A stretch of 23,233 bases of DNA from Saccoglossus kowalevskii (GCF_000003605.2 NW_003109978.1:562726-585958), one strand, 5' to 3'. Counted from the stretch's first letter, positions 11,801-20,640 are shown. Made by a program: numbers and translations. Notes: generated from the letters alone by a model not told the origin.

Positions 11801-14354
11801 GATAACAATACGATATTTGTTGAATCCTGCTTTTCGCATGACACCAAAGAAAATGAGAGGCAGATAAACCACCCATATCAGCCACCCATATCAGCCACCC
11901 ATAGCAGTGTTACAACGCAAGTAGAAAACACGATGAATGGACCACCCATTTTGGACATTCGGTACACGGATTGTCTTTGAAGCATTCGCAATGTACTGGA
12001 CACAAAATGTGCATATTTATCAGTTTCGGCACCATTTCACAACCTTCTTCTAAGCACACACTAAAATAGTGTCTATTAGTTTAACAAAGATAACAACGAT
12101 AAATATTTGGACATCGAGAAAGTTCTAACCATTTAGTGAGCAACTTCTAAAATGGCGGGCGGTCAAAACCATATGAACATCCATCCATTTCAGAAAACTA
12201 TTTGCAAAACATAAAGTAAATCAAAAGAACCAGACGGTACGAGAGGTTCTGGTCATCATCACATTCGACATCACTCACATCGGAAAAAATAGAACTGGAG
12301 ATAGGGGCATTGGACCCTCTAGGTGGCCAATTTTATTGGCACCCGGCAAATTGCCGACAACGGACAATACATCCACTAGTATATGTATATCCAATGCTAG
12401 ACATTGGATTGTGGTAAGGTGAGTACTACGTGTAAAATCATTGTGTACGAATGTGACAGATTCCCATTCATCTACGTGTTGCCATGGAGAATCAAGCAAT
12501 TTGCCAAAACCAATGAAATTATTTGAGCACTGTTGAACATGGCAATGAGATTGTTCATGTGAAAGAATCGAACAGCTGACGATTCTCACAGGACCGTTAC
12601 CCTCGTAGTGTAGCTCATCACCTGGATATCACCTTGGTTAAACAATACTATGATGTGCCCTGGTGGTTTAGGTATAGCGTACTCTCAAATAACTGCAATA
12701 GGACAGAAGCAATGCTAGCCACTAATAAGGAAATGTGATCAGTGAGACAATAATGTAATTTATTTATTCATATGTGTCAAAAATGTATAAAGCTCCAAAA
12801 ATATGGGGCAATCAAAATTGGTTTGAAAGTCACAAAGCATGAATTATTTATTATTTTTGTCTAGGATTATGAAGACATTTTCCAACAGAAGCTTCCAAAC
12901 GTCATTACAATGAAACAATTAACAGACAACACCACCATTCCAGAATTAGCTAAGATCAGTGACGACAACTACAAGCTGTCATTGCTTGAACAAGAACTCT
13001 GTATCCGTAAGTAAATATATTTACAATCAATCAAACGAACTGTTTCTATCGTGATGTGCGGTGGTGAGGTCACGAAATGTTGGATGGCGGGCTATAGTGA
13101 AAGTGAGGCTATTAAATGCACGTCCCCTTTTGACCAGAGAGGGCGCGACTTACATGTACACGTCGTGCTGTTTCGGATTATGTATCACTGGTATCTTCTG
13201 CATTAGTTAATAACGCCAAATGAGTGGTTAGCTTATTTTAATAAATTATTAAATTCATCTTGCAATGATAAGACCTCTTCTTAGCTATAATGTTACCCGT
13301 AATTTTAACGAACAGATCCCAAAGAGTGAAATTAAGTTTGTTGAATGGCCCACAACTTTTCATCTTAAAAACATTAATTAATAAGAATTAGTATCACAGT
13401 GATATTTCGAAGGAACAATCAATAAATACTATAAATAAATCAAGACCTACGTCATGCACGTGTTGTGGATCTGATGAAAGCTTATGGCAGTGTCTGATAC
13501 GAATGCATAATTTTGAAGATAATAACATATGGGATTACAGATGACATGTATAACATAATATGAAGTTATTACGAAGATACCTAAAAGTATGCACGAAGAC
13601 AGTACAGCGGCAGTATCGACCGACGCGCAGCGGAGGTCGATGCGACAGCGTACTGTCTGAGTGCATACTTTGAGGTATCTTCGTAATAACTTTATTATTA
13701 TACATCTTTTCCTACCAAGGATACATCATGGAAATGCCGAAATCTAAAAAGTTTAGAACAGAATCAGCGAATTTCTTTGTGTGGAGTCCAATTAAACCCT
13801 GGTGACAGCCATTTTTGTTTTTATTGTTAGAGGACGCTTACGCGCGTAATCATTCCATATTTGGAATTCGCATTTCCTAATGTGGTAGGATGAAAATACC
13901 CCGTAAAATACCGACAAGTTACGGCACGCTGTAACTTATGGCGTTACGGTGACAGATGTATAAAAATAAAAAGTATGTAGAGTAAGATAAAATATGATGT
14001 CAAGTTCAAATGTGAAATAACAGACCTATTTTATCAAACACTTGGGTCAAACCACGTTGTAACGGTTCAATTCTCTTTAACTTATTTCAAAATGACTTGA
14101 CCAATATTTTCGATCTGCACATTTGTAGTCGTACTCTAAATAATTTAAGTAATTTTTTGTCTAATATTCAAGTTCTGCACTGGTCCAACAACTATTCTCC
14201 TTTCTGTTTGCTTTAAGGATCCACAGTATTTGTATCATGGGTATATTCTTACTGGTCACAGATGGTGATTTACCAAAGAGAACTCCAAAAAGCAGAAAGT
14301 TTTAACATCAAAGATTTCCCGCATTGGGACGTCGAAGGTCTTAATTTGGTGTGA
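6110..14354 (+). CDS. GDP-fucose protein O-fucosyltransferase-like protein, five exons
   Basis: Joined from exons 6110-6358, 7881-8548, 9314-9452, 12865-13006 and 14218-14354 (1335 nt, 444 residues plus TGA). All introns are GT-AG and the phases (0, 2, 0, 1) agree. Seen: membrane anchor at about 7-28 (Golgi type II topology), a stem with sequon N88, a nucleotide-sugar-fold start at about 114-128 (HHFGSGPNFNFRNFR), a W..LNETFDV segment (156-165), an H298-F-R300 motif like the H-x-R of O-fucosyltransferases, LPNVIT around 362-367, LLEQELC (392-398), and a C-terminal FVSWVYSYWSQMV..QRE (404-421), the place where this family has its last donor-binding motif. The family moves fucose from GDP-fucose to Ser/Thr of folded domains; acceptor unknown here. 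It does not look like a close POFUT1 or POFUT2 orthologue. The glutamate used as base by POFUT2 is not evident near GPNFN, an inference without a structure. No stops or frameshifts. Confidence 0.85.
7585..7849. repeat. Dispersed repeat B, copy 1 (end of intron 1)
   Basis: This block of about 265 bp aligns with 9711-10021. Shared stretches include ACGAGTAGTCTGTACACACT, GCGAGATTTCCGGTTC, GCATTATGGGTA, GCAATTACGTCAATATA and GGTTAGGGTTTTAGAAAT. It has no coding potential. It ends about 30 bases before the acceptor of exon 2, so the polypyrimidine tract of that exon directly abuts the repeat. Confidence 0.75.
7881..8548 (+). CDS. Exon 2 of the O-fucosyltransferase-like gene
   Basis: It encodes residues 84-305 plus two bases of codon 306. 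The acceptor is a pyrimidine-rich run ending TTCTTCAAAG|CTG at 7880/7881. The chosen donor is GG|GTAAGT at 8548/8549 because it gives phase 2, matching exon 3; an alternative AAG|GTAGGG at 8537 would give phase 0 and break the frame. The exon holds the N-terminal nucleotide-sugar-fold motif, the LNETFDV segment and H298-F-R300. Confidence 0.88.
8727..8915. repeat. AAAT then AAAC microsatellites in intron 2
   Basis: A long run of (TAAA)n at about 8727-8828 is followed by imperfect (AAAC)n at about 8838-8888, then A-rich and GAAA repeats. The minus-strand frame rich in I-Y-L-F across it is a product of the repeat, not a gene. Confidence 0.95.
8990..9250 (+). repeat. Degenerate duplicated repeat before exon 3
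   Basis: Two diverged copies (about 8996-9075 and 9146-9227) share GCATTGTC, GAGCATCTATGT and a following AA(A/G)TTT(A/C)ATT core. The second runs into GGTGACACAGACATACAT. Paired segments of this style are common at 3' ends of old retroelements; which family is not clear. Confidence 0.45.
9314..9452 (+). CDS. Exon 3 of the O-fucosyltransferase-like gene
   Basis: It completes codon 306 and encodes residues 307-352. The acceptor is TTCGTTATTAG|A (phase 2) and the donor GCG|GTAAGT (phase 0). It includes a Cys-rich start (CKNDNC) and the strand CIYVALPPYAA, which lines up with the I-Y-V-A-T/L-P-P strand preceding the donor-binding region in this family. Sequons N313 and N339. Confidence 0.85.
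9521..9667. mobile_element. MITE, full copy, in intron 3
   Basis: About 147 bp with imperfect terminal inverted repeats of about 25 bp: left GGGGAGTCGTCATCTGCGCA, right CGTGCGCAGGTGATGTCCCC. The inner part matches the window start and about 10048-10154 (AAACAAGC..., TTATTATCGTCGCTTAGGAC). It is non-coding. Target duplication not resolved. Confidence 0.6.
9711..10021. repeat. Dispersed repeat B, copy 2 (intron 3)
   Basis: Diverged copy of 7585-7849 with an extra stretch in the middle (about 9815-9920). It is bracketed by direct repeats AATTTCGCAATCAATAATAG (9680) and AATTTCGCTATCAATAATAG (10022), which may mark an insertion duplication or be part of a longer tandem unit. MITE copies lie on either side. 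Confidence 0.7.
10048..10154. mobile_element. MITE, shortened copy, in intron 3
   Basis: The left end CGAGGGAGACGTCACCTG resembles the inverted right end of the other copies. It contains AGAAACAAGCATCTACCCATGA, also seen at the window start, and ends near CCGCTTTAA. It is about 107 bp, so it lacks some central sequence of the copy at 9521-9667. Confidence 0.5.
10780..11100. repeat. Diverged direct duplication in intron 3
   Basis: A segment near 10780-10860 (TCATACTTACCTTTACCAAATCCCA..., then GTTGGATAGACTAGTTGG) reappears diverged near 11010-11090 (TCATAATCACCTTATCAAATCCCA..., then ATTGGAAAGACTATTGG), about 240 bp apart. Weak open frames across it are not supported as genes. Confidence 0.4.
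11905..12628 (-). other. Unidentified coding-like fragments, antisense in intron 3
   Basis: On the minus strand an open stretch runs from about 12628 to 12275. It has no ATG start: its frame opens with YPGDELHYEGNGP and continues through SPWQHVDEWESVTFVHNDF to a stop. Further downstream, about 12059-11907, a 50-codon piece is cysteine-rich (spacing C-x4-C, then C-x3-C-x-C-x5-C-x2-C-x10-C, ending at TAA) and is preceded by an acceptor-like TATTTTAG. The composition looks protein-like rather than random, but I recognise no family. It could be a decayed transposon protein, a pseudogene or exons of a nested gene. Confidence 0.25.
12865..13006 (+). CDS. Exon 4 of the O-fucosyltransferase-like gene
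   Basis: Residues 353-399 plus one base of codon 400. The acceptor is TTATTTTTGTCTAG|GAT (phase 0) and the donor ATCC|GTAAGT (phase 1). The segment DYEDIFQQKLPNVITMKQL followed by NYKLSLLEQELC matches the pattern after which O-fucosyltransferases recognise the nucleotide. Intron 3 before it is the largest (3412 bp) and filled with repeats. Confidence 0.87.
13546..13705. repeat. Long foldback hairpin in intron 4
   Basis: Two arms of about 56-60 bp are near-perfect reverse complements: left 13546-13605 (contains TTATTACGAAGATACCT and GACAGTAC), right 13650-13705 (contains GTACTGTC and AGGTATCTTCGTAATAA). The 44-base GC-rich centre holds a further inverted pair, ATCGACC...GGTCGAT. This looks like a palindromic MITE. 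A structured RNA is possible because it lies in a transcribed intron. Confidence 0.85.
14218..14354 (+). CDS. Exon 5 (last) of the O-fucosyltransferase-like gene
   Basis: It completes codon 400 (Arg) and encodes residues 401-444, then TGA at 14352-14354. The acceptor TTTCTGTTTGCTTTAAG|GA is in phase 1, matching exon 4. It holds the terminal FVSWVYSYWSQMV motif. The whole coding length divides by three only with this exon set. Confidence 0.87.
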
Positions 14355-14391
14355 CAGGTCCGTCTTTCAATATAGGCTGCAACTATCTTTC

Positions 14392-14397
14392 AATAAA
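14392..14397 (+). terminator. Poly(A) signal of the O-fucosyltransferase-like gene
   Basis: AATAAA lies 37 bases after the stop codon. It supports exon 5 as the last exon and implies a very short 3' UTR. Confidence 0.6.
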
Positions 14398-14399
14398 GA

Positions 14400-15130
14400 T
14401 GAACAATTTACATTGACATTCCGATAACTTCGCTTATTGTATTCAGGATTACTGAACATTGTCAGTGTGATTTTTTTTCAGCAGATTAAAATGTTGCGAT
14501 TTTTGCGATTTTTGAAGCTGTGCTTTTAGTGGAATTGTAAACATACACATTGATAATACGGAATGTATTAAGCCAAAATTAATTGTATCACCGATTGTTA
14601 CGGTGCCAGCACTGCACTTTACTAATTTAAAATGGCTCTGAACAGATCGTTATGTTCTGCCAGTCTAATGACAAATACATTCCGTAGACACTACGGCTAT
14701 CGATATACTGTAATAAAATAAAAACTGTTTAGCCGACATTTCATTTTTACACTACAAGGTTCGATCATAAATATTGGTTCTGATTTTGCTACTTTTGGAT
14801 ATGTTCTGTTCACACTGACGACAAAGCCATTAATGCCGCAATTAGTGACAGTCACCGACGAACGAAGACGATGATATTCCGGCGAAAAACAATACTGTTA
14901 CCATTGTGGGAGACCAGTTACATGCGCTGGAAATTGTTAAGGCTATACATGAAACGACTTGTGATGTTCACTGAATTATGGAAAATAACACTGAGTCCAA
15001 ATCAACATGTTGTTTCATTATTGGAATAAGGTATCTGCAAGTAAGTAACTCAAAAGCCGCTTGGTACGCGTGGTACGAGTCTTACGTCGGCTCTCCGAGA
15101 TATATGAAATTCCAATAAAAAGAAAAACGC
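14400..15130. other. Intergenic spacer
   Basis: AT-rich sequence between the gene end and the first LINE fragment. No exon, RNA gene or repeat shared with other parts of the window was found. Confidence 0.45.
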
Positions 15131-15144
15131 AATACTAAACTGAC

Positions 15145-15690
15145 CCTTGCTAACTTGGTCAAAGAAAATTGTGCATTTAGGGGTACGATACTACAGTTGT
15201 TAACAAACTACCTTTACAATCGTAAGCAGTATGTTGTATTTGACACGACACTTCGTTCCAAAAAATATCTTTTACGGTGTTCCACTGGGATCGTTTATTA
15301 GTCAAGTTGTATTTCTCTTGTACATCAATGATACAGCTACTCTATACTCTATATAGATTACCTACTCTACCAGTGTCTTCGATTTCCACCTTTTTGCAGA
15401 CGACACCAATCTTTTCAAAGTTCTTAAGAATAAAGCTATTAATCTCAACAACATTAACTTCGAATTCCAGGAGGTGCGCAACTGGTACAATGCAAATAAA
15501 TTAAACATCAAAACCAAAAAAAATAATTATAAGTTAATTAAAACACCCCAGAGAGCAATCCATACTTGTGGTAACGTTAAGGTCCAAAATAAAACTGTAG
15601 AGGGCGTCTCATCTACAAAGTATCTGGGTGTGACAATTGACAATACACTTAATTGGAAAGAACATATAGAACAATATTATTATTATTATT
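15145..15690 (+). pseudogene. Reverse-transcriptase fragment of a CR1/Jockey-like LINE
   Basis: Conserved RT blocks appear in order but in shifting frames: ENCAFRGTILQLLTNYL then NRKQYV (15161-15235), a G-V-P-x-G-S block followed by FLLYIND (about 15275-15330), the catalytic FADDT box (15393-15407), then NWYNANKLN and a terminal STKYLGVTIDNTLNWKEHI. At least one frameshift and a TAG interrupt it. It is 5'-truncated and runs into an ATT-rich microsatellite. RT of this type copies its own mRNA at a nicked target site; this copy is dead. Clade assignment is approximate. Confidence 0.85.
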
Positions 15691-15730
15691 ATTATTGTTA
15701 TTGCGTATATTGTTACTATATATATATGTT
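15672..15730. repeat. ATT/TAT microsatellite
   Basis: About eight ATT units followed by mixed TTA and TA repeats, right where the LINE coding match ends. It may be the element's 3' tail. Confidence 0.8.
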
Positions 15731-16171
15731 CTGGTGAAATAAAACAAAGCAAAATATTGACATAAATGGCTATGAAGTTCGAGAACTCAGCCGTTCATTC
15801 GTGACGGTTTTCTTTTTCATTAATGTGCCGTCTTGTGTTGATGACAAGCTTTTACAATTTGAGTGCAAACTTCGTAGCGCGATTATTAAAAACACTACAC
15901 AGAAATTCCTGGTATTCAAAGTGGAACACGACTTATGGAAGCCGAATTGCCTAATGCCGTAAAATGATAAATACGCAGTAAAGTTTGAGAAAAACGGCCC
16001 GTACATTATGTTGTTGCATAACGACCAAACTAAAGTATGTAACAATTGTTTGCGTGACACATTCATTATCCACCAATATCCCTCATACATGTAAAATATG
16101 CAGTATTTCTGGTCCTCCTGAACGTAGCTGAGGAAATCACCGGTGCTATATATGTGGTCAACGTGGGCATA

Positions 16172-17417
16172 CGAGGGGCGTTCAATAAGTAATGCCCCTG
16201 ACCAATTTCCCATAGCAGGAGATTAATGAAACTTGGCACAGTTATTAGCCTTTCTCTACATAGGAACCTCCCACAGTTATGCATTTCTTCCATCATTTGA
16301 TGCATTTCTGGACACCGTTTTTGTAGACAACCCCAGATTGGTCCTGCAACAACGTCGTAACTTCAGGAATCAAGGCTGCATTATCTGGGAAAAGCTTTCC
16401 TTTCAAAAACAACTTCATGGCTGGGAAGAGATGAAAGTCAGAGGGTGCAAGGTCAGGAGAGTAAGGGGGATGGGGAGGATTTCATAGCCACAAGTCCGTG
16501 CTTCTGATCTGGCGACATGCGAGTTGTGGACCGGAGCGTTGTCCTGCAGGAGGAGGATACCTATGCCGATCTAGCCCCGCCTCATGATTTTGATAGCTTC
16601 TCTTAATTTTATCAAAAGTGAAGCGTAATAGACTCCTGTAATTGTGGTACCCTTTGCCAAGAAATCTGTCATCACTACTTCGTCCTGGTCCCAGAAGACT
16701 TAGAGCACGACCTTGCCAGCAGAGGGCTGAATCCTTGCCTTCTTTGGAGGTAGTGAGTCCAAGTGTTTTCACTACATTGAATGGGATTTGGTCTCTGGAT
16801 TATAGTGATGTATCCAAGTTTCATTCTGTGTAATCAGTTTCTTGAAAAAAACATTGACTCATCTTCTTGGCACATCTCCAAATTCATCCTCGAGCACTCG
16901 ACGCAATCTTGCTTCTGGAAAGATGTGAGCAACCTGGGAATCCATCTGGCAGACACCTTAAAATGCATATGCAAATGGTCATGAATGATAGTTTCCACAG
17001 ACCGTGTACTAATCTTGACCTCTTGGGCTATTTTGGCGAACAGTAATGCGCCGATCTCCCAAAATGGCTGCCTCAACTTGACGGACAGATGCCTCATCAA
17101 TGGCAGAAGGGGACGATCAGGTCTGGAAGCTGTTTCCAAAGACTTCCGGCAATGTTTGAATTCACGATGCCAGCGTTTTACAAGATCATTTGATGGGCGT
17201 CATTACCATTTTTATTCATTTCATCAAAAGTTTCCTTTGGTATGCATCACGCAACTGGCTCCATTTCAGTTCAAACACTTGTAAATCAGAAACCACAATT
17301 AGTTCAGAGCTGTTTTTTGTAACATAGCCCATGTAGGTATAAATCATTACACATGCAAAATCTCATCTAGATCAGACAACTGGAAGTGGGTCAGTGGCAT
17401 TACTTATTGAACGCCTC
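16172..17417 (-). mobile_element. Mariner-family DNA transposon, full length, inactive
   Basis: It has terminal inverted repeats CGAGGGGCGTTCAATAAGTA on the left and TACTTATTGAACGCCTC on the right, flanked by TA at 16170-16171 and 17418-17419, the target duplication of Tc1/mariner elements. The transposase is on the minus strand in broken frames: SVETIIHDHLHM near 17010, RMNLEMCQEDES near 16870, ETWIHHYNPETK near 16800 and LLLQDNAPVHNSHVA near 16530. The first catalytic position, usually Asp in DETW, reads Asn (codon 16823-16825); the DNAP Asp is kept (16541-16543); the third-motif region is frameshifted. A dead copy inserted into an older LINE ORF1. Confidence 0.93.
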
Positions 17418-17540
17418 TAGCATTTCGCGTGATTGTTCCCAGCAGAATATTAAATTCGCCAGTGCGGATGAATGAAGCAACAAGTCTGATGGGATGATAG
17501 AGACCTACACTGAACTACCTGCAACGAACATTACCCCACA

Positions 17541-17585
17541 ACAATAACAACAACAACAACAACAACAACAAAAACAACATCAACA
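17541..17585. repeat. AAC microsatellite
   Basis: A (CAA)n run of roughly ten units inside the ORF1 tail of the LINE. It encodes Thr or Gln runs depending on frame. Confidence 0.9.
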
Positions 17586-17810
17586 AGACATGGCATACAA
17601 TTTCGAAAATTTCGACACCTCGAGGGCAATGACACCAGTGAAGAACAATTTAAAGAGATGACGTATCAACGAAAACGGATCATATCGAAACCTAACACTA
17701 CACAATCACACAGCAGCTTTACGCCTAAAGAAACAAAGAAGTATTGGTAATTATACTATTTATGCTCATAATGTTAGTATCGATGTATTTTGGTTTTTAT
17801 TTTAACCACT

Positions 17811-18175
17811 CTGATAATTCTCGCCTCAATCAATGTTGATGATTTAGTGGCCATGGCACGTTGAACAATATTGTCGACTTTTCTAATTTGTATAAGGTCG
17901 ACATTCTGTGACTGCAGGAAACCTTCTGGAACGATTCTTTCGTCAAGACTGTTGAACGTATTTTGGATGGAGAGGTAATCACTATCAATTATGGAAACCA
18001 ACAACACTGTAGTATGAGGGGTGAGGCTTTTCTTATATATAAAATGTAGGTATTAATATTATTAAATCTAACTCAAGCAATCAGTTTCCTGGTCGACTAA
18101 TTGTATTGGAGATTGATGACCAACTGTCTAATACTATTAGTGTCAAGAGACAGCAATGAGCGTCGTCTATTTTCT
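17811..18175 (+). pseudogene. Endonuclease domain remnant of the L1/Tx1-like LINE (ORF2)
   Basis: Plus-strand frames show the apurinic-like endonuclease pattern: ILASINVDDL near 17820, then VDIL*LQETFWNDSFV near 17900 with the LQE catalytic-type motif, a CSMRGEAFLI stretch near 18010, and FPGRLIVLEIDDQLSNTISV near 18090. At least one in-frame stop and several frame changes. It sits directly between ORF1 and the RT remnant, as in L1/Tx1 elements. Confidence 0.65.
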
Positions 18176-18224
18176 TTTTACATATATAGCAACATAACTA
18201 ATATGATTAACATTATTATATGCG

Positions 18225-18770
18225 AATTCAATTGTGTTTTGACCCTGCTTTGGAAATGTTCACCGAGTCTCTACTCATAGAGAAAATTCATGTCTGGAGC
18301 TTAACCATTATTACCCTGGTGCCGAAGTGTGATAAGCGCTTCATTTCAAATTGGCGCCCCATATCATTACTAAATACAGATTACAAAATTATTTCAAAAT
18401 TATTAGCATCCCGGCTACGCAGGGTAATTAGTATCTGATAATATTTTGATTAACAATCGTGCTGCATGCCGGGAAGAGATATTGTAGACAATGTATTTTG
18501 CATAAGATATCTGATATCATATACCAATGACACAACCAAATCTGGTATAATTATCAAGTTTGATCGAATGAAAGCTTTTTATTTAGCATAATTTCGGCCC
18601 TAAATTCATCCGTTGGATCTCTACTCTTTACAATGGCATCCGAAATAGTGTGAAATTTAATGGCTATTTAACGGACACATTTCAGATTTCATGTGGCGTC
18701 GAGTCAGACAAGGCGGCCCTCTATCGGCGATGCTATATAAAATCATATTTTTGTGTTTACATAACTATAT
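18225..18770 (+). pseudogene. Reverse-transcriptase remnant of the L1/Tx1-like LINE (ORF2)
   Basis: It shows ITLVPKCDKRFISNWRPISL followed by LLNTDYKIISKLLASRL (18300-18420), highly typical of L1/Tx1 reverse transcriptases, then SVKFNGYLTDTFQISCGV and, after a frameshift, VRQGGPLSAMLYKI (about 18690-18755). The catalytic F/YADD box is not reached. Only about 50 bases separate this from the endonuclease remnant, so the several hundred bases that normally join the two domains are deleted. The 3' part is missing. Confidence 0.8.
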
Positions 18771-19030
18771 AATACAATACAAATTCTACAGTTTTGTCGT
18801 TGCAGAGACCTGCGAAAACGTGGAGTAAATAGTATGTATAACGTAATTTTAAGGTGAATTGGAAATGTACAAACTTAACTAAAATATTAAGTTTATTTTC
18901 ACATACAGTACTTGTACTTCTAAAGGAAATCACAAGTATGAGGTTTGATCTAGGCGCGACTTGCACTAATTACCGCCGGGGACCCTTCGATACCTTCCAG
19001 TCACCTACAAAATACATAATTAATGTTTGG
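18771..19030. other. Spacer after the LINE remnant
   Basis: No coding motif, RNA gene or shared repeat recognised. Confidence 0.4.
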
Positions 19031-19033
19031 TAA

Positions 19034-19402
19034 CGTCTCAGTTCGTACTCGTTGATCTCGCGCATGGCCACAATTGCCTCTGCTACCATCCAGTATCACC
19101 CAATTTACACATACATCTAGGCCATACCAAACTATGTCATTGTATTTTCACCAATTATAATATTGAGAGCGTCCGTAATTTCAATTGTGCATGCAGCGTC
19201 AGTCGTTTATACATCGATTCCGACATATATGACCTCTGGAAGTACTGTGATCGTATATCACGTCATTGGTGTTGCATTGCGCTTTCCCGTCATCATTACA
19301 ATGTTCCGTGATTGTCTGTCTAATAAATACTTCTTAAAGACATTATATCGTTTTTTATATAGCTCAATGAATAACTGCGCTAACAAATACATCACAGACT
19401 AG
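19034..19402 (+). pseudogene. Hydrophobic coding-like fragment, possible receptor remnant
   Basis: One frame stays open from 19034 to the TAG at 19400-19402 except for a single TAG at 19118-19120. The product has two or three hydrophobic stretches (YVIVFSPIIIL, VIVYHVIGVALRFPVIITMF) followed by a polar, aromatic tail (NKYFLKTLYRFLY), loosely like the last membrane segment and tail of a class A receptor. This is weak: key residues such as N-P-x-x-Y are absent. It could be chance or a decayed exon. Confidence 0.2.
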
Positions 19403-20640
19403 TGACAGTTTATATGGTCAGAAGTACTGCAAATGGATATATATTCATTCTATATATTTAAATTCGAATCACTTGGACATAGCAAAAATATTTGATTTAT
19501 TTCAATTTAATTTAATAAATGAAATAAAAGAAGAAATGTGTTTTCTTTAATTTTATACAAATAATTTTATACAAAAGGCCAGACAAATCCGGGCGTCGTA
19601 CTTTGTTTGACATTTCTGATACCTAAACCTTTTTTGATTTCTACTGGTATGTACAATACAAATATTTAAAATAATTTCGCTGCGTGTCAAACCAGTTTTC
19701 TATATCACATCCTACCAAACCATGGAAGGAGGAGCACAGTATAATTTCACATTTACCTGTAAGTTAGCTATTTTCTTCGTTCCCTAGCTTATTTAGAGCA
19801 ATATATCGGCGATGAAACCGATTTTCGTAATTGGCCTGGAATATTAGTTTTGTTCAACGATACATACCTTGTCTGAAACCACAGTCTGTTAGAGGGATGT
19901 CAGTGTTATATTATCTGAACAGTTGTTTTGTGGTTTCACTAATTTTATACACTCAATTTAGGGCCACACTTAGATTGTGCTACAAATGAATGTAAACTTT
20001 TTTGCAACATTTGTATATACGCGACCGACATCTTGTTGGGCTAAGTAATATATATTGGGAACACTTTTTGAATGGATATATATGTATTTGTTTTACCAAA
20101 CACAATGGAATAAAGAGTGAAAGAAAATTATTAAATATTAGATTAAAATTTGTCACCTTTTTAAAATATAAAAGAAAATCAACAACATTTGCATACTAAG
20201 ATTAAATTGGTTGCTGATTTAATATTATTGCTGACGACCGAATAAGGCAGATACAGGAAAAAAAACGAGGGCGGTCGTCCTGGCTTCAGCTTAACGACGT
20301 CCTGTACATTTCACGCCCGGGGGGAGGGGGTGTCACTCTATATTAAAACCCTTACACCATGCGCGTTCTTGCTAAAAAAAATAGTGTGCGTATAAACCCC
20401 ATTTTCACTAATTACAGTTTAATTTTTATTATGTATGTTATCCCGTTTCGTTTCGAATCCTCGATTACAATAAGCCTCCTAGACTGGCCCAGCTGGGGTG
20501 ATTTTTTCCTAAATGATAATGATGATAATAATAAAAAAAATTTGGAAAAAATAGTTTTGCGAAAGGCGGGGTGAACGCGAAACAGGAGAAATCGCGTTAA
20601 CATCCCCATTTCGCTATTGTTTTTATTTAATTTTCAATTT
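19403..20640. other. AT-rich spacer
   Basis: Mostly AT-rich, with scattered short open frames that lack family motifs or codon structure. No gene called. Confidence 0.45.

Larger units (their letters stand above)
15770..17752 (+). pseudogene. ORF1 (zinc-knuckle, gag-like) of an L1/Tx1-like LINE, split by a mariner
   Basis: Plus-strand frames joined by frameshifts give a segment resembling LINE ORF1 proteins: PSCVDDKLLQF near 15820, GIQSGTRLMEAELPNAV near 15910, YIMLLHNDQTKVC near 16000, then zinc-knuckle motifs C-x2-C and CYICGQRGH at 16143-16169. The knuckle resumes after the mariner at 17420 with SISRDC. A Thr-rich tail made from an AAC microsatellite and a basic end (TPKETKKYW, TAA near 17751) follow. 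ORF1 proteins bind the element's RNA. Several stops and frameshifts: non-functional. Its frame and order agree with the endonuclease and RT pieces downstream, so they likely belong to one element. Confidence 0.7.

Noticed and set aside
16482-17284. Several open frames on both strands inside 16172-17417
   Set aside because: They are out-of-frame or antisense readings of the decayed mariner transposase.
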